Below are positions 8,045 through 16,896 of a DNA stretch of 64,000 nucleotides, in pieces. Numbering within the stretch: position 1 is the first letter of the stretch; every line of letters starts with the position of its first letter. The position numbers and the translations under genes were made by a program. The notes under the pieces are model-generated. The model saw only the letters and a program-made list of their open reading frames with translations, was not told the origin of the DNA and made no database searches. This DNA is from Paenarthrobacter sp. Z7-10 (GTDB lineage: Bacteria; Actinomycetota; Actinomycetes; Actinomycetales; Micrococcaceae), in the NCBI RefSeq assembly GCF_026932795.1, contig NZ_JADPVH010000007.1, positions 1 through 64,000 of the forward strand, written 5' to 3'.

Positions 8045-9523
8045 ATGACTGACCATTCCACAACGCAAAGCGGCGCTCCGGTCATCTCGGATGCGCATGC
8101 CCAGTCGACCGGTGCCGATGGCGCCATCGCGTTGACTGACCACTACCTCGTCGAGAAACTGGCCCAGTTCAACCGTGAGCGCGTGCCGGAGCGCGTGGTG
8201 CATGCCAAGGGCGGCGGAGCCTTCGGCGTCTTTCGGACCACTGAGGACGTCTCGCGCTACACCAAGGCCGCACTGTTCCAGCCGGGCGTGGAAACCGAGA
8301 CGCTGACCCGCTTCTCCTCCGTGGCCGGCGAAGCGGGGTCTCCCGACACTTGGCGCGACCCGCGTGGCTTCTCGACGAAGTTCTACACCACCGAAGGCAA
8401 TTACGACCTGGTGGGCAACAACACTCCCGTGTTCTTTATCCGGGACGGCATCAAGTTCCCCGACTTCATCCATTCGCAGAAGCGGCTGCCCGGCTCCAAC
8501 CTCCGCGACGCGGACATGCAGTGGGACTTCTGGACGCTCTCCCCCGAGTCAGCCCATCAGGTCACCTGGGTCATGGGTGACCGCGGGCTGCCAGCCTCCT
8601 GGCGCGAAATGCAGGGTTACGGCTCGCACACCTACCAGTGGATCAACGCCGCCGGCGAGCGGTTCTGGGTCAAGTACCACTTCCATTCCCAGCAGGGGGT
8701 CAAGGCCATGAGCGGGGACGAGGCGGAGCGGCTGGCCGGCTCCGATGCGGACTATTACATCCGCGACCTGTACGAGAACATCGATGCGGGCAACCACCCG
8801 TCCTGGGATCTGCACGTGCAGATCATGCCTTATGCCGACGCGGCGGATTACCGCTTCAATCCGTTCGATTTGACCAAGGTCTGGCCGCATGCGGACTACC
8901 CGCTGATCAAAGTGGGCACGATGACGCTGAACCGCAACCCGGAGAACTACTTCGCGCAGATTGAGCAGGCAGCCTTTTCGCCCGCGAATTTCGTTCCCGG
9001 TATTGCTTCCAGCCCGGACAAAATGCTGCAGGCACGGATTTTCTCCTACCCGGATGCGCACCGTTACCGGGTTGGGACGAACCATGCCCAGCTGCCGGTG
9101 AACGCCCCGAAGAACCAGGTGCACAACTATAGCCAGAACGGCTCCGCGCGGTACCAATTCAACGCGCCCGCGGTGCCCAATTACGCACCAAACTCCAAGG
9201 GTGGCCCGGCAGCGGTGGAGCCCGCCACGGTGGGTGGCGGCTGGGAGAACGACGGCGCGCTGACGCTGGCCGCGCATTCGCTGCACGCTGCCGACGACGA
9301 CTTCGGCCAGGCCGGGACCATGTACCGCGAGGTATTCGATGACGCCGCCCGGGCACGGTTCCTGGAGACGGTCTCCGGCGCGGTCGGCGGAGTTCAGGAC
9401 GCAGGCATAGCGGAACGCGCGATTGCCTACTGGACCAACGTCGACGCCGACCTGGGTGCGAAGCTGCGTGCCAACCTGGGCAGCGAAGACAGCTCCGAGT
9501 CCGAAGCAGCCATCAAGTACTAA
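8045..9523 (+). CDS. katA: Monofunctional haem catalase
   Basis: A 492-residue small-subunit catalase that converts hydrogen peroxide to water and oxygen. Essential residues are visible: His53 in [13 protein letters not shown], the distal Asn in [11 protein letters not shown] (about 125-126), and the haem-ligating Tyr near residue 334 in [12 protein letters not shown]. Length matches the clade-3 type without the C-terminal flavodoxin-like domain. AGGAG sits 4 nt before ATG. It follows the Fur-family regulator and is probably co-transcribed with it or controlled by it. The gene symbol reflects family, not a proven orthologue. Confidence 0.95.
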   Translation: MTDHSTTQSGAPVISDAHAQSTGADGAIALTDHYLVEKLAQFNRERVPERVVHAKGGGAFGVFRTTEDVSRYTKAALFQPGVETETLTRFSSVAGEAGSPDTWRDPRGFSTKFYTTEGNYDLVGNNTPVFFIRDGIKFPDFIHSQKRLPGSNLRDADMQWDFWTLSPESAHQVTWVMGDRGLPASWREMQGYGSHTYQWINAAGERFWVKYHFHSQQGVKAMSGDEAERLAGSDADYYIRDLYENIDAGNHPSWDLHVQIMPYADAADYRFNPFDLTKVWPHADYPLIKVGTMTLNRNPENYFAQIEQAAFSPANFVPGIASSPDKMLQARIFSYPDAHRYRVGTNHAQLPVNAPKNQVHNYSQNGSARYQFNAPAVPNYAPNSKGGPAAVEPATVGGGWENDGALTLAAHSLHAADDDFGQAGTMYREVFDDAARARFLETVSGAVGGVQDAGIAERAIAYWTNVDADLGAKLRANLGSEDSSESEAAIKY

Positions 9524-9549
9524 CTGCCGGCAGCTTCCGGCCCCGGAAA

Positions 9550-9620
9550 GCACGGACTAAACACGACGGGCTGATGCCTGCGGCCATTTGGCGGCAGCCA
9601 TCAGCCCGTCCTGTCCGTGC
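9550..9620 (+). terminator. Strong hairpin after the catalase gene
   Basis: GACGGGCTGATG (9565-9576) pairs perfectly with CATCAGCCCGTC (9599-9610); CACGGAC and GTCCGTG outside it can extend the stem. It lacks a U tract, as is common for actinobacterial hairpin terminators. Confidence 0.75.
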
Positions 9621-9665
9621 CGCCGGGGATCGTGGCCCTCCGGATCCTGCAGCACGGCAAAGTCA

Positions 9666-9687
9666 TTTAGCTGAAGTCAGCTAAATC
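9666..9687. promoter_or_regulatory. Perfect AT-rich palindrome between convergent genes
   Basis: ATTTAGCTGA and TCAGCTAAAT form a perfect 10-bp inverted repeat with a 2-nt centre, between the catalase terminator and the stop codon of the ferredoxin reductase. The tight centre is more like a protein-binding site than an RNA hairpin, but a terminator for the minus-strand gene is possible. Confidence 0.5.
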
Positions 9688-9723
9688 TCCGGCGGCTCCC
9701 TCAGCTCCTACGGCTCCCTCCGC

Positions 9724-11262
9724 TCAACTCCGGCGGCGGGAAATGTGCACCATTTCCTCCCGGGGAACCACTTTAATCCGCTGCCGTATCACCGCCGCCC
9801 GCTGGGCCGCATCCTCCGCCGCCGGGTCCGAAGCCGCCGTATTCGAAGCTGCCGTGCCGCCGTCGCCCGTGCCGCCGTCGCCCGTGCCGCCGTCATCCGC
9901 GGCCTTCCTGCCGGGTGCGGCGTCCGAGACAAAGGCGGCGCCGAGAGCCGTTTCATGCGCGTCCAGCGCCAGCCAGCCTTCCCAGGTGGTGTACTCCACG
10001 CCGCGGGACTCCAGCAGGTCCACAATGGCCTGCTCGTCGGGATGCTGCGCCTTCGGCAGGTTTAGCCGGTCCTCCAGCAGGTACCCAATGGTCTCCAGCG
10101 CATCGCCCTTGGTGCTCCCGATCAGCCCGACGGGGCCGCGTTTGATCCATCCCGTTGCGTACACGCCGGGCACTGCGGTGCCGTCGGCGTCCAGGACGCG
10201 TCCACCCTCATTGGGGATGACACCGCGTTGTTCGTCAAAACCCACTTCGGGCAGTTCCGAGCCGAAGTAACCAATGGCCCGAGAGACGGCCTGCACCGGA
10301 TATTCGACGAAGCTGCCGGTACCTCGGGCGCGGCCGGTGCCGTCCAGCTCCATCCGCTCAAACGTAATGCCGCTGACCTTCCCGTCCGTGCCGGTGATCT
10401 CCACCGGGCTGTGCAGGAAATGCAGGTGCAGCCGGCGGGAGGCGGGATGCTGGGCGTGCTCGGGCTCCTCGGCCAGCCAATTGGTCAGGGTGTTAACCAT
10501 TGTCTTAATCTGGTTGTTGGTCCGGACCGCTTCATCGGAGGCGGCGTCGAACTCGAAATCCTCTGGATACAACACGATGTCCACATCCTTGGAGTGCGAG
10601 AGCTCCCGCAGTTCCAGTGGCGTGAACTTCACCTGCGCCGGGCCGCGGCGGCCAAAGATGTGCACATCCGTCACGGGGGAGGTTTTCAACCGTTGATAGA
10701 CGTTGTCCGGTATCTCGGTCACCAGCAGGTCGTCGGCGTGCTTGGAGAGCATCCGGGCCACATCCAGCGCCACGTTGCCATTGCCCAAGACGGCGATTTC
10801 CTTGGCCTCCAGCGGCCATTCCCGGGGAACATCGGGGTGTCCGTCGTACCAGGAGACGAAGTCCGCCCCGCCGAACGAGCCCTCCAGTTCGACGCCGGGA
10901 ATCTGCAGGGCGGCGTCCTTGATGGCCCCGGTGGAAAAGATGACGGCATCATAGAACTCACGAAAGTCGGACAGGGTCAGATCCCGGCCATATGTCACGT
11001 TGCCCAGGAACCGGATGTCCCCCCGGTCCAGCACTTTGTGCAGGGCACCCACGATGCCTTTGATCCGCGGATGATCCGGCGCCACACCGTAACGAATCAA
11101 GCCATACGGCGCGGGATGCGCTTCGAAGAGATCGATGCTGACTTCCAGATGTCCGTCCCGGACTTCCTGGGACTTCGTGAGGATATCGGCGGCATATACC
11201 CCGGCCGGGCCGGCGCCGATAATGGCCACCCGAAAGGGGCGGGTGGTTGCCAGGTTAGACAC
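9724..11262 (-). CDS. fprA: Ferredoxin-NADP+ reductase, adrenodoxin-reductase type (copy 1)
   Basis: A 512-residue flavoprotein that passes electrons between NADPH and ferredoxin. The FAD site is VAIIGAGPAGVYAA at the N-terminus, the NADP site is AVLGNGNVALDVAR, and the family hallmark APYGLIRYGVAPDHP is intact. I start at GTG 11262, which has GGAAGGA upstream; the TTG at 11289 is less likely. The C-terminal 90 residues extend beyond the core and contain three GDGGT-type repeats encoded by a 15-bp tandem repeat (9853-9897). A close paralogue lies at 40661-42151. It is transcribed towards the catalase gene. Confidence 0.93.
   Translation of the reverse strand: MSNLATTRPFRVAIIGAGPAGVYAADILTKSQEVRDGHLEVSIDLFEAHPAPYGLIRYGVAPDHPRIKGIVGALHKVLDRGDIRFLGNVTYGRDLTLSDFREFYDAVIFSTGAIKDAALQIPGVELEGSFGGADFVSWYDGHPDVPREWPLEAKEIAVLGNGNVALDVARMLSKHADDLLVTEIPDNVYQRLKTSPVTDVHIFGRRGPAQVKFTPLELRELSHSKDVDIVLYPEDFEFDAASDEAVRTNNQIKTMVNTLTNWLAEEPEHAQHPASRRLHLHFLHSPVEITGTDGKVSGITFERMELDGTGRARGTGSFVEYPVQAVSRAIGYFGSELPEVGFDEQRGVIPNEGGRVLDADGTAVPGVYATGWIKRGPVGLIGSTKGDALETIGYLLEDRLNLPKAQHPDEQAIVDLLESRGVEYTTWEGWLALDAHETALGAAFVSDAAPGRKAADDGGTGDGGTGDGGTAASNTAASDPAAEDAAQRAAVIRQRIKVVPREEMVHISRRRS
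9853..9897. repeat. 15-bp tandem repeat in fprA copy 1
   Basis: Three units of CGTGCCGCCGTCGCC, the last slightly changed, give repeated GDGGT pentapeptides in the C-terminal tail. The paralogue at 40661 lacks them. Confidence 0.85.
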
Positions 11263-11514
11263 TGCAGAGTCCTTCCGAACTTCGGTCAATACTCGATTGC
11301 GGCTGCCCGCCGGCCGGCTTTTGCCGGGGGCACTGCCTCCAGTCTAATTGGCACCCTGGGCCTGGGTTAAAGACGTGATCCAGGCAATAGCGCAGGCTGG
11401 ACGCCACGCAAATGCTGCCGTAGGCCGGTGCTTCGGGGCACCAGTCCGGGTTTCAGGCCACCTTAAGCCGGGTGGCTCTGGAATAGCCGGGCCAAAGCTG
11501 GTGTTGTTTTCCTT

Positions 11515-12582
11515 GTGTCCGCCAGCAAAACATCCCCCGATTCCGTTACTTCCGTCCCGGCCCAGCGCCGCACAAATGCTTCCGACGCCGCCGCGCCAGC
11601 TGTGACAGCTCGCTCCGATGCAGCTGCTCCCCGCAGTGGCCGCAGGCGGCGGGCCGGAAAGCCCCAGCGCAGCGAGGCCAGCCTCGGCGTCCTGCTGGGC
11701 ATCACCGCCTACAGCCTCTGGGGGCTGCTGCCGCTGTACTTCGTGATGCTGAACCCGGCTGGGGCGGTGGAGATCGTTGCCAACCGGGTGGTCTGGTCGC
11801 TGGCCTTCTGCGCCCTGCTGCTGACCATCACCCGGGCGTGGCCAAAGTTCCTCGCAGCCATCCGGGACGTCCGGGTGCTGGGCACGCTGGCCACCGCAGC
11901 CGTGCTGATCGCCGTCAACTGGCTGACCTACACCTACGGTGTCACCACCGGGCATGCGATCGAATCCTCGCTGGGATACTTCATCAATCCACTGGTGTCC
12001 GTGCTGCTCGGAGTCATCGTACTGAAGGAAAAACTTCGCCGCCTGCAGTGGGCCGCCGTCGGCGTCGGCTTCGCCGCCGTCGTCGTACTGACCGTCGCCT
12101 ATGGACGGCTGCCGTGGATCGCACTGATCCTGGCCTTCAGCTTTGGCCTGTACGGATTCGTCAAGAAGCGTGTGGGTCCGAAGGTTGACGCTGCATCGAG
12201 CCTCAGCGTGGAAACGGCGGTGCTGACTCCGATTGCGGTAGCCGTGATGATTGTGCTGGGCGTCAGCGGCCAGGCAACGTTGGGCAACCACGGAGCGGGC
12301 CACTTCTGGTGGATGGCTGCCTCGGGTGTGATCACGGCCGTGCCGCTGCTGCTCTTCGGCGCGTCCGCCCGGCGGCTGCCGATGACCACCATCGGGCTGC
12401 TGCAGTACTTCGCCCCGGTGCTGCAGTTCTTGCTGGCCATCACCGTGCTCGGCGAAAAAATGGGAATTGAACGCTGGATCGGGTTCTGCATCGTCTGGCT
12501 GGCCCTGATCCTGCTGACGGTGGACATGCTGCGCAATTACGGGCAGAACCGGACCTTGCGCCGCGCCGCCGCGGCCCGCTGA
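11515..12582 (+). CDS. rarD: RarD-type EamA/DMT permease
   Basis: An integral membrane protein of up to 355 residues with about ten hydrophobic segments. The RarD core begins near residue 57 (GVLLGITAYSLWGLLPLYF) and includes EIVANRVVWSL and SSLGYFINPLVSVLLG, typical of the EamA transporter family; substrates of RarD proteins are mostly unknown. The first 55 residues are Arg/Ala/Ser-rich and not part of the family, and no good ribosome site precedes GTG 11515, so the true start may be further downstream. Divergent from fprA copy 1; the 252-bp gap shows no other gene. Confidence 0.85.
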   Translation: MSASKTSPDSVTSVPAQRRTNASDAAAPAVTARSDAAAPRSGRRRRAGKPQRSEASLGVLLGITAYSLWGLLPLYFVMLNPAGAVEIVANRVVWSLAFCALLLTITRAWPKFLAAIRDVRVLGTLATAAVLIAVNWLTYTYGVTTGHAIESSLGYFINPLVSVLLGVIVLKEKLRRLQWAAVGVGFAAVVVLTVAYGRLPWIALILAFSFGLYGFVKKRVGPKVDAASSLSVETAVLTPIAVAVMIVLGVSGQATLGNHGAGHFWWMAASGVITAVPLLLFGASARRLPMTTIGLLQYFAPVLQFLLAITVLGEKMGIERWIGFCIVWLALILLTVDMLRNYGQNRTLRRAAAAR

Positions 12583-12625
12583 ACCGGGGCCGCACCTGAG
12601 CTGACCCGGCACCGGACCGCAGCGG

Positions 12626-13993
12626 CTATCCGGTTGCGGCAGGCAGATCCATATTCACCGTGAACATGACGTCACCCTGAGTGCAGGCATCCTTCGTCGG
12701 ATTGCGGCCGTAGACCGGCCCACAGATGAACTTCAGCGTCATCTTGTTCCCGCTCACGGTACCGAGAAGGTGCGAGGGATGGGAGGAATGGAACACCGAT
12801 CCCGCGGAGGTAAAGGCCCCGGGTTTGGTGGGAAACCTGACCTCTTCAACGCCTCCGCCTCCATCAGTCAGGTAGGTCACCCCGTTCTTGGGCGTCATCG
12901 CCTCCGCACCGTGCAGGTGGTGGCCGAGGTAGAGCCGGAGTTTGGGATATTTACCGTGCAGAGTGTCCACCGCATCCTGCAGTTCTGCGCGCAGCGGGTG
13001 TTCGGCTGAAATACTGCTGAAGACCGGGCGATGGGCCACGATTACGATCATACGAATCTTCGGATCGTTCTGCGCCGCCTGCATGATGGGGTCACTCTTC
13101 GCCTTGGCGTCGGCAGTGGATTGGTATTCTCCGCCTTCGGGCCAGAGGAAGAACCGGATTCCACTCGCGTCGAACCAGCCCCAATCCTCACCCTGACAAG
13201 AATTGGTGGTGGCGGGCGCTACGGCCGGGCATCCGGGATGGTTCAGCCGGGACGGCGTGTCGTTTGCCAACGTCTGTGCGTTCGGCATGGTCAGGCGGCC
13301 CTTGTAGTTGTCGAGCCTGTCCCGAGGGGTCCCCTTCGGTGCGGGCGGAGAGGTGGGCCCACCGTACTCGTGGTTTCCCCAGGCGAATTCCATGGGGGCA
13401 ATCGTGGAGACCGGCTTGATGTCGTTGAAAAACTGGTGGACGGAACCCGCGCCGCATTTGTTGGCGTAGCTGATGTCACCGCCAAAGGTCAGGAAGTCCG
13501 GCTTTTCCTGGGCAATCTGCCGCCAGTGGTCGGCCACCCACGGCGTGTCACACGCCGAACCGGCCGCGGGGTCCTTGAAAGTGGAACTGACGTCGCCAAT
13601 ATCCACCCATGTGAAGTCTCCGGTTGGAGAGGTCTTGAACGTGTGGTCCGCACCGTCACCGATTTTGTAATGGTAAACCGTGCCCGCGGTGAGACCATCG
13701 ATTTTTGCCTCACGAAATGGGCCAGCAATATCCACTGGGGTGATAACCGGAGCGGTGGCGGTGGCCGTGCCTCCGTACGATTCATCTCGGCCAAAGAAAA
13801 CAGTGGCATCCGGTCCCCGCCAGTGCAGGACCATGGTCCCGGCCTGATCTCCGTAATTCGCCACGATTTCGTCGTCGTGGTCAGGACGCGCAGCCGGCTG
13901 CGCGTGTCGGCCTGCCAGCGCGGCTGCTCCTACCAGCAGGACCGCGATCAGCAGCACAAGTAAAATCTTTTTCGCAGAGACCTTAACGCGCAC
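12626..13993 (-). CDS. Secreted metallophosphoesterase (purple acid phosphatase-like)
   Basis: A 455-residue exported enzyme. After a hydrophobic anchor or signal (ILLVLLIAVLLVGAAALAG) comes a short fibronectin-like domain (about 40-125), then a metallophosphatase domain with the metal-ligand motifs DIGDVS, GGDISYA, WGNHEY, AHRPVF and GHHLHG in order. The family hydrolyses phosphoesters using a two-metal centre outside the cell; the natural substrate is not evident. Start is GTG 13993, with a weak GAGAG upstream. It is a single-gene unit on the minus strand, 243 bp downstream of the universal stress gene. Confidence 0.9.
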   Translation of the reverse strand: MRVKVSAKKILLVLLIAVLLVGAAALAGRHAQPAARPDHDDEIVANYGDQAGTMVLHWRGPDATVFFGRDESYGGTATATAPVITPVDIAGPFREAKIDGLTAGTVYHYKIGDGADHTFKTSPTGDFTWVDIGDVSSTFKDPAAGSACDTPWVADHWRQIAQEKPDFLTFGGDISYANKCGAGSVHQFFNDIKPVSTIAPMEFAWGNHEYGGPTSPPAPKGTPRDRLDNYKGRLTMPNAQTLANDTPSRLNHPGCPAVAPATTNSCQGEDWGWFDASGIRFFLWPEGGEYQSTADAKAKSDPIMQAAQNDPKIRMIVIVAHRPVFSSISAEHPLRAELQDAVDTLHGKYPKLRLYLGHHLHGAEAMTPKNGVTYLTDGGGGVEEVRFPTKPGAFTSAGSVFHSSHPSHLLGTVSGNKMTLKFICGPVYGRNPTKDACTQGDVMFTVNMDLPAATG

Positions 13994-14236
13994 TATTTAA
14001 CTCTCTTGTTGTTCCCAAAAATGCCGACAAACGTCACCCCACAAAGCACCCTTCCCGCAGGGATACGCCGTGCCCGCATTTCGGACGGAATTGCGCTGCG
14101 CTCGCTCAAGCTAAGAGTCGCCGATAACCACGGTCACGGTCAATGCGAATTTGCCCTGAATCAGCTGGCAATTCGCCGTCAATCATGTTCCTGTGAGCGG
14201 CTCGACCGGCGTACCGTGGTCGCTGCCCGACCGTCG

Positions 14237-15109
14237 TTATACGCTGTCGATCCGCTCATAGTCCCGGGGAACCACCACCATCGGCACCGGCAGGGCCCGC
14301 AGCACCTTGTTCGCGGTGCTGCCAAGGAACAGCTTCCGGTGCTGGGCCAGTCTGCTGGAACCTACGATGACCAGTTCGCCGTCCTCCCAGCCCAGGGAGT
14401 CGACGGCTTCCTCAATGGAGCGTCCATGCGCCAGCGTCAGGGTGGTGGAGCCCTCCGGCAGCCGGGCAGCGGCCTCGGTCAGGACAGAATTCACGTGCCG
14501 CCGGGCCGGGCTGAGAGCGCTGTCCAAGTCGAAGTCCTGCTGCCGAAGTTCATCCAGCTCCACCAGTGACACCAGCCGCAGCGGCAGATTCCGGCGCCGG
14601 GCCGAACTGACCGCAACGTTGATGGCCGCGCCGGCGCCCTCTCTCGTGCCGACCGTCAGCGTCAGCCGGGTCAGCGGTTCCGTCCGGCCATAACCGCGCG
14701 GTGCCAGAGCCACCGGAACCGGCGAGGCATGCAGCAGTGAATTCGCCACACTGCCGACGGTGAAACGCTTAAACAGCCCGTTGCCCGCCGCGCCCACCAC
14801 GATCAGCCCCGCGCCATACTCCACCGCTGCTTCAATCAGACCGGCTGCAAATGACTCAGCCTCGCGTACGTGGAACTCGGCCGTGACCCCCGCGGGGACA
14901 AGCTTGAGCGCGCTCCGCCGTGCTGTCAGCACCCGCTGCTCCGAAGCGTCGACGCGGTTGCCGTCCGGATTCAACGCCACGTAGGGGGTTGCTTCGTTGA
15001 CCACGTACACCAAATCCAGCGTGGCACCCTGCGTGCGGGCAATCACGGCGGCCAGTGCAAGGGCGTCCGCTCCGCGTTCATTGGGTGTGTAACCGACCAC
15101 GTACCGCAT
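14237..15109 (-). CDS. Tandem universal stress protein
   Basis: A 290-residue protein made of two UspA-fold domains. The first (1-138) carries an ATP-binding signature near residues 106-128 (GAAGNGLFKRFTVGSVANSL); the second (150-290) ends with the matching SSRLAQHRKLFLGSTANKVL. Such proteins bind ATP and help stress or dormancy survival, with no fixed reaction. GAGGGG precedes ATG by 7 nt. The gap upstream holds four copies of a CATAAACG-like motif that may control it. Confidence 0.92.
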   Translation of the reverse strand: MRYVVGYTPNERGADALALAAVIARTQGATLDLVYVVNEATPYVALNPDGNRVDASEQRVLTARRSALKLVPAGVTAEFHVREAESFAAGLIEAAVEYGAGLIVVGAAGNGLFKRFTVGSVANSLLHASPVPVALAPRGYGRTEPLTRLTLTVGTREGAGAAINVAVSSARRRNLPLRLVSLVELDELRQQDFDLDSALSPARRHVNSVLTEAAARLPEGSTTLTLAHGRSIEEAVDSLGWEDGELVIVGSSRLAQHRKLFLGSTANKVLRALPVPMVVVPRDYERIDSV

Positions 15110-15166
15110 CTAAATTCCCCTCGTTGAACCGGGCATATCCTTGGCTCAGACTTTACCTGTACGGCC

Positions 15167-15235
15167 GCATAAACGTTGCTGCCCCACATAAAACGCAGGC
15201 GCAACTACGTTTATGCGGGGCAGGGACCGTTTATC
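15167..15235. promoter_or_regulatory. Four CATAAACG/CGTTTATG motifs upstream of the stress gene
   Basis: GCATAAACG (15167-15175), ACATAAAACG (15186-15195), CGTTTATGC (15208-15216) and CGTTTATC (15228-15235). The first two and last two are in opposite orientation and the middle pair with flanking GCCCC/GGGGC can form a hairpin. They lie 58-126 bp ahead of the stress gene start, as expected for a multi-site operator. Confidence 0.5.
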
Positions 15236-15248
15236 CGGGAAGAAGCCT

Positions 15249-16610
15249 TCAGGCGTGGGCGCGGATCGCCCCCACAAGCACGTCCAGCCCGTCCTCGAGC
15301 AACTCGTCGCTGATCACCAGCGGCGGGAGCAACCGGACCACGTTGCCATAGGTGCCGCAGGTCAGAATGATCACTCCGGCCTCCAGGCAGGCTGCGGCAA
15401 TCGCCTTGGTGGCCTCCGGGTTTGGTTCCTTCGTGGTTCGGGCGGTTCCCGGCCGGACCAGTTCGACGGCGAGCATGGCGCCGCGGCCGCGCAGGTCGCC
15501 GACAATACCGCCGTCGCCCAGGTCCGTGATCAACGCCTCCAGCCGACGCTTCACCAGGTGCTCGATGTGCTGCGCGCGGGCATTCAAGTCATGCTCGCGC
15601 ATAGACCCGATTGCGGCCAGCGCTGCCGCGCAGGCGACCGGGTTTCCGCCGTAGGTTCCGCCGAGTCCGCCCGGATGGACGGCGTCAAGCAGATCCGCAC
15701 GGCCGGTGATGGCGCTGAGCGGGAGGCCGCCGGCGATGCCCTTGGCCATGGTGATGATGTCCGGCACCACACCCTCGTGCTGGCTGGCGAACCAGGCACC
15801 GGTGCGGCAGAACCCCGACTGGACCTCGTCGGCGATAAAGACGATCCCCTTGTCTTTGGCCCAGGCGGCGAGCGTCGGCAGAAAGCCTTCGGCCGGAACA
15901 ATGAAACCGCCCTCGCCTTGGATCGGTTCAATCAGCAGCGCGGCCACCGAATCGGCGCCGATCTGCTTTTCGATCATGGTGATGGCCCGCTGAGCAGCCT
16001 CCTCACCCTTAATATCCGATTCCTCGCGGTACGGGTAGCTCATCGGGACCCGGTAGATTTCCGGTGCAAACGGGCCGAAGTTGGTCTTGTACGGCATCGC
16101 CTTGGCAGTCAGCGCCATGGTCAGGTTGGTGCGGCCGTGGTAGGCGTGGTCGAAGGCTACGATGGCGTCCCGGCCGGTCGCCAGGCGGGCGACCTTGACC
16201 GCATTTTCCACGGCTTCGGCGCCGGAGTTAAAGAGCACCGAACGCTTTTCATGATCCCCCGGCGTGAGCTTGGCCAGCTCCTCGGCAACGGCAATGTAGC
16301 CCTCGTACGGGGTAACCATGAAGCAGGTGTGCGTGAAGTGTTCGACTTGTTCCTGCACGGCTCCGACGACGGCGGGGTCGGAAGCGCCGACGCTGGTCAC
16401 GGCGATGCCGGACCCCAGGTCAATGAACGAGTTGCCGTCCACGTCGACGATAACGCCGCCGTCGGCATCCGCCACATACACCGGAACGCTGGACGCCACA
16501 CCGCCAGCCACCACAGCCTTGCGCCGTTCCGCCAACTCCACCGACTTAGGTCCCGGGAACTCCCCCGAAACCCGCCGCACCTGTTCCAACCGATACTGGA
16601 TATCTGCCAT
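15249..16610 (-). CDS. gabT: 4-aminobutyrate aminotransferase
   Basis: A 453-residue class-III PLP aminotransferase that turns GABA plus 2-oxoglutarate into succinate semialdehyde plus glutamate. Seen: NSGAEAVENAVKVAR (PLP phosphate region), FDHAYHGRTNL, IADEVQSGFCRTG and the PLP lysine in TMAKGIAGG. GGAAGGAAGAG precedes ATG 16610, which decides the start; an open frame to 16838 is not real. It lies 286 bp after the aminobutyraldehyde dehydrogenase on the same strand and completes a putrescine-to-succinate route with it. Related diamine substrates are possible. Confidence 0.93.
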   Translation of the reverse strand: MADIQYRLEQVRRVSGEFPGPKSVELAERRKAVVAGGVASSVPVYVADADGGVIVDVDGNSFIDLGSGIAVTSVGASDPAVVGAVQEQVEHFTHTCFMVTPYEGYIAVAEELAKLTPGDHEKRSVLFNSGAEAVENAVKVARLATGRDAIVAFDHAYHGRTNLTMALTAKAMPYKTNFGPFAPEIYRVPMSYPYREESDIKGEEAAQRAITMIEKQIGADSVAALLIEPIQGEGGFIVPAEGFLPTLAAWAKDKGIVFIADEVQSGFCRTGAWFASQHEGVVPDIITMAKGIAGGLPLSAITGRADLLDAVHPGGLGGTYGGNPVACAAALAAIGSMREHDLNARAQHIEHLVKRRLEALITDLGDGGIVGDLRGRGAMLAVELVRPGTARTTKEPNPEATKAIAAACLEAGVIILTCGTYGNVVRLLPPLVISDELLEDGLDVLVGAIRAHA

Positions 16611-16664
16611 CCGCTCTTCCTTCCTAAGTTTCTGATTCCTTTGGCCCCGCGAACTCGAAGGTGA

Positions 16665-16852
16665 CCAAACTCCCAAGCGCCGGCGCCAATTTGTGCAAAC
16701 GCGCACCGCCGCAAGTCGAAGCCGCCAAACCCTCAAGCCGCCGGGCCGTTTTGCGTAGGCGCGCATCGCCGACCAGAGCGCCGCGCAGGTCGCTCGGCGA
16801 CCGAAGCGTCGCGGCGGGAGGTGTCTAAGCGCCGGCAAAACGGTCCGGCGGC
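16665..16852. repeat. Structured repeat element between dehydrogenase and gabT
   Basis: Two imperfect 47-bp direct copies (16665-16711 and 16725-16771) are followed by an inverted copy: GCCGCCGGGCCGTTTTGC (16737-16754) pairs with GCAAAACGGTCCGGCGGC (16835-16852) at 17 of 18 positions. Smaller hairpins such as GGTCGC-TCG-GCGACC lie inside the loop. No open reading frame is convincing here. It may be an intergenic repeat or an mRNA-stabilising structure. Confidence 0.6.
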
Positions 16853-16896
16853 GAACCCACTCAACCCAGCGGCCGTCGTCGTCGTCCTAACCCGTC

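Noticed and set aside
11345-12612. 422-residue minus-strand frame opposite rarD
   Set aside because: High-GC shadow with His/Gln/Asp-rich composition and no domain; rarD on the plus strand has a clear membrane family fold.
16611-16838. Extended gabT start
   Set aside because: The aminotransferase begins at ATG 16610 with a clear ribosome site; the extra part overlaps the repeat element.
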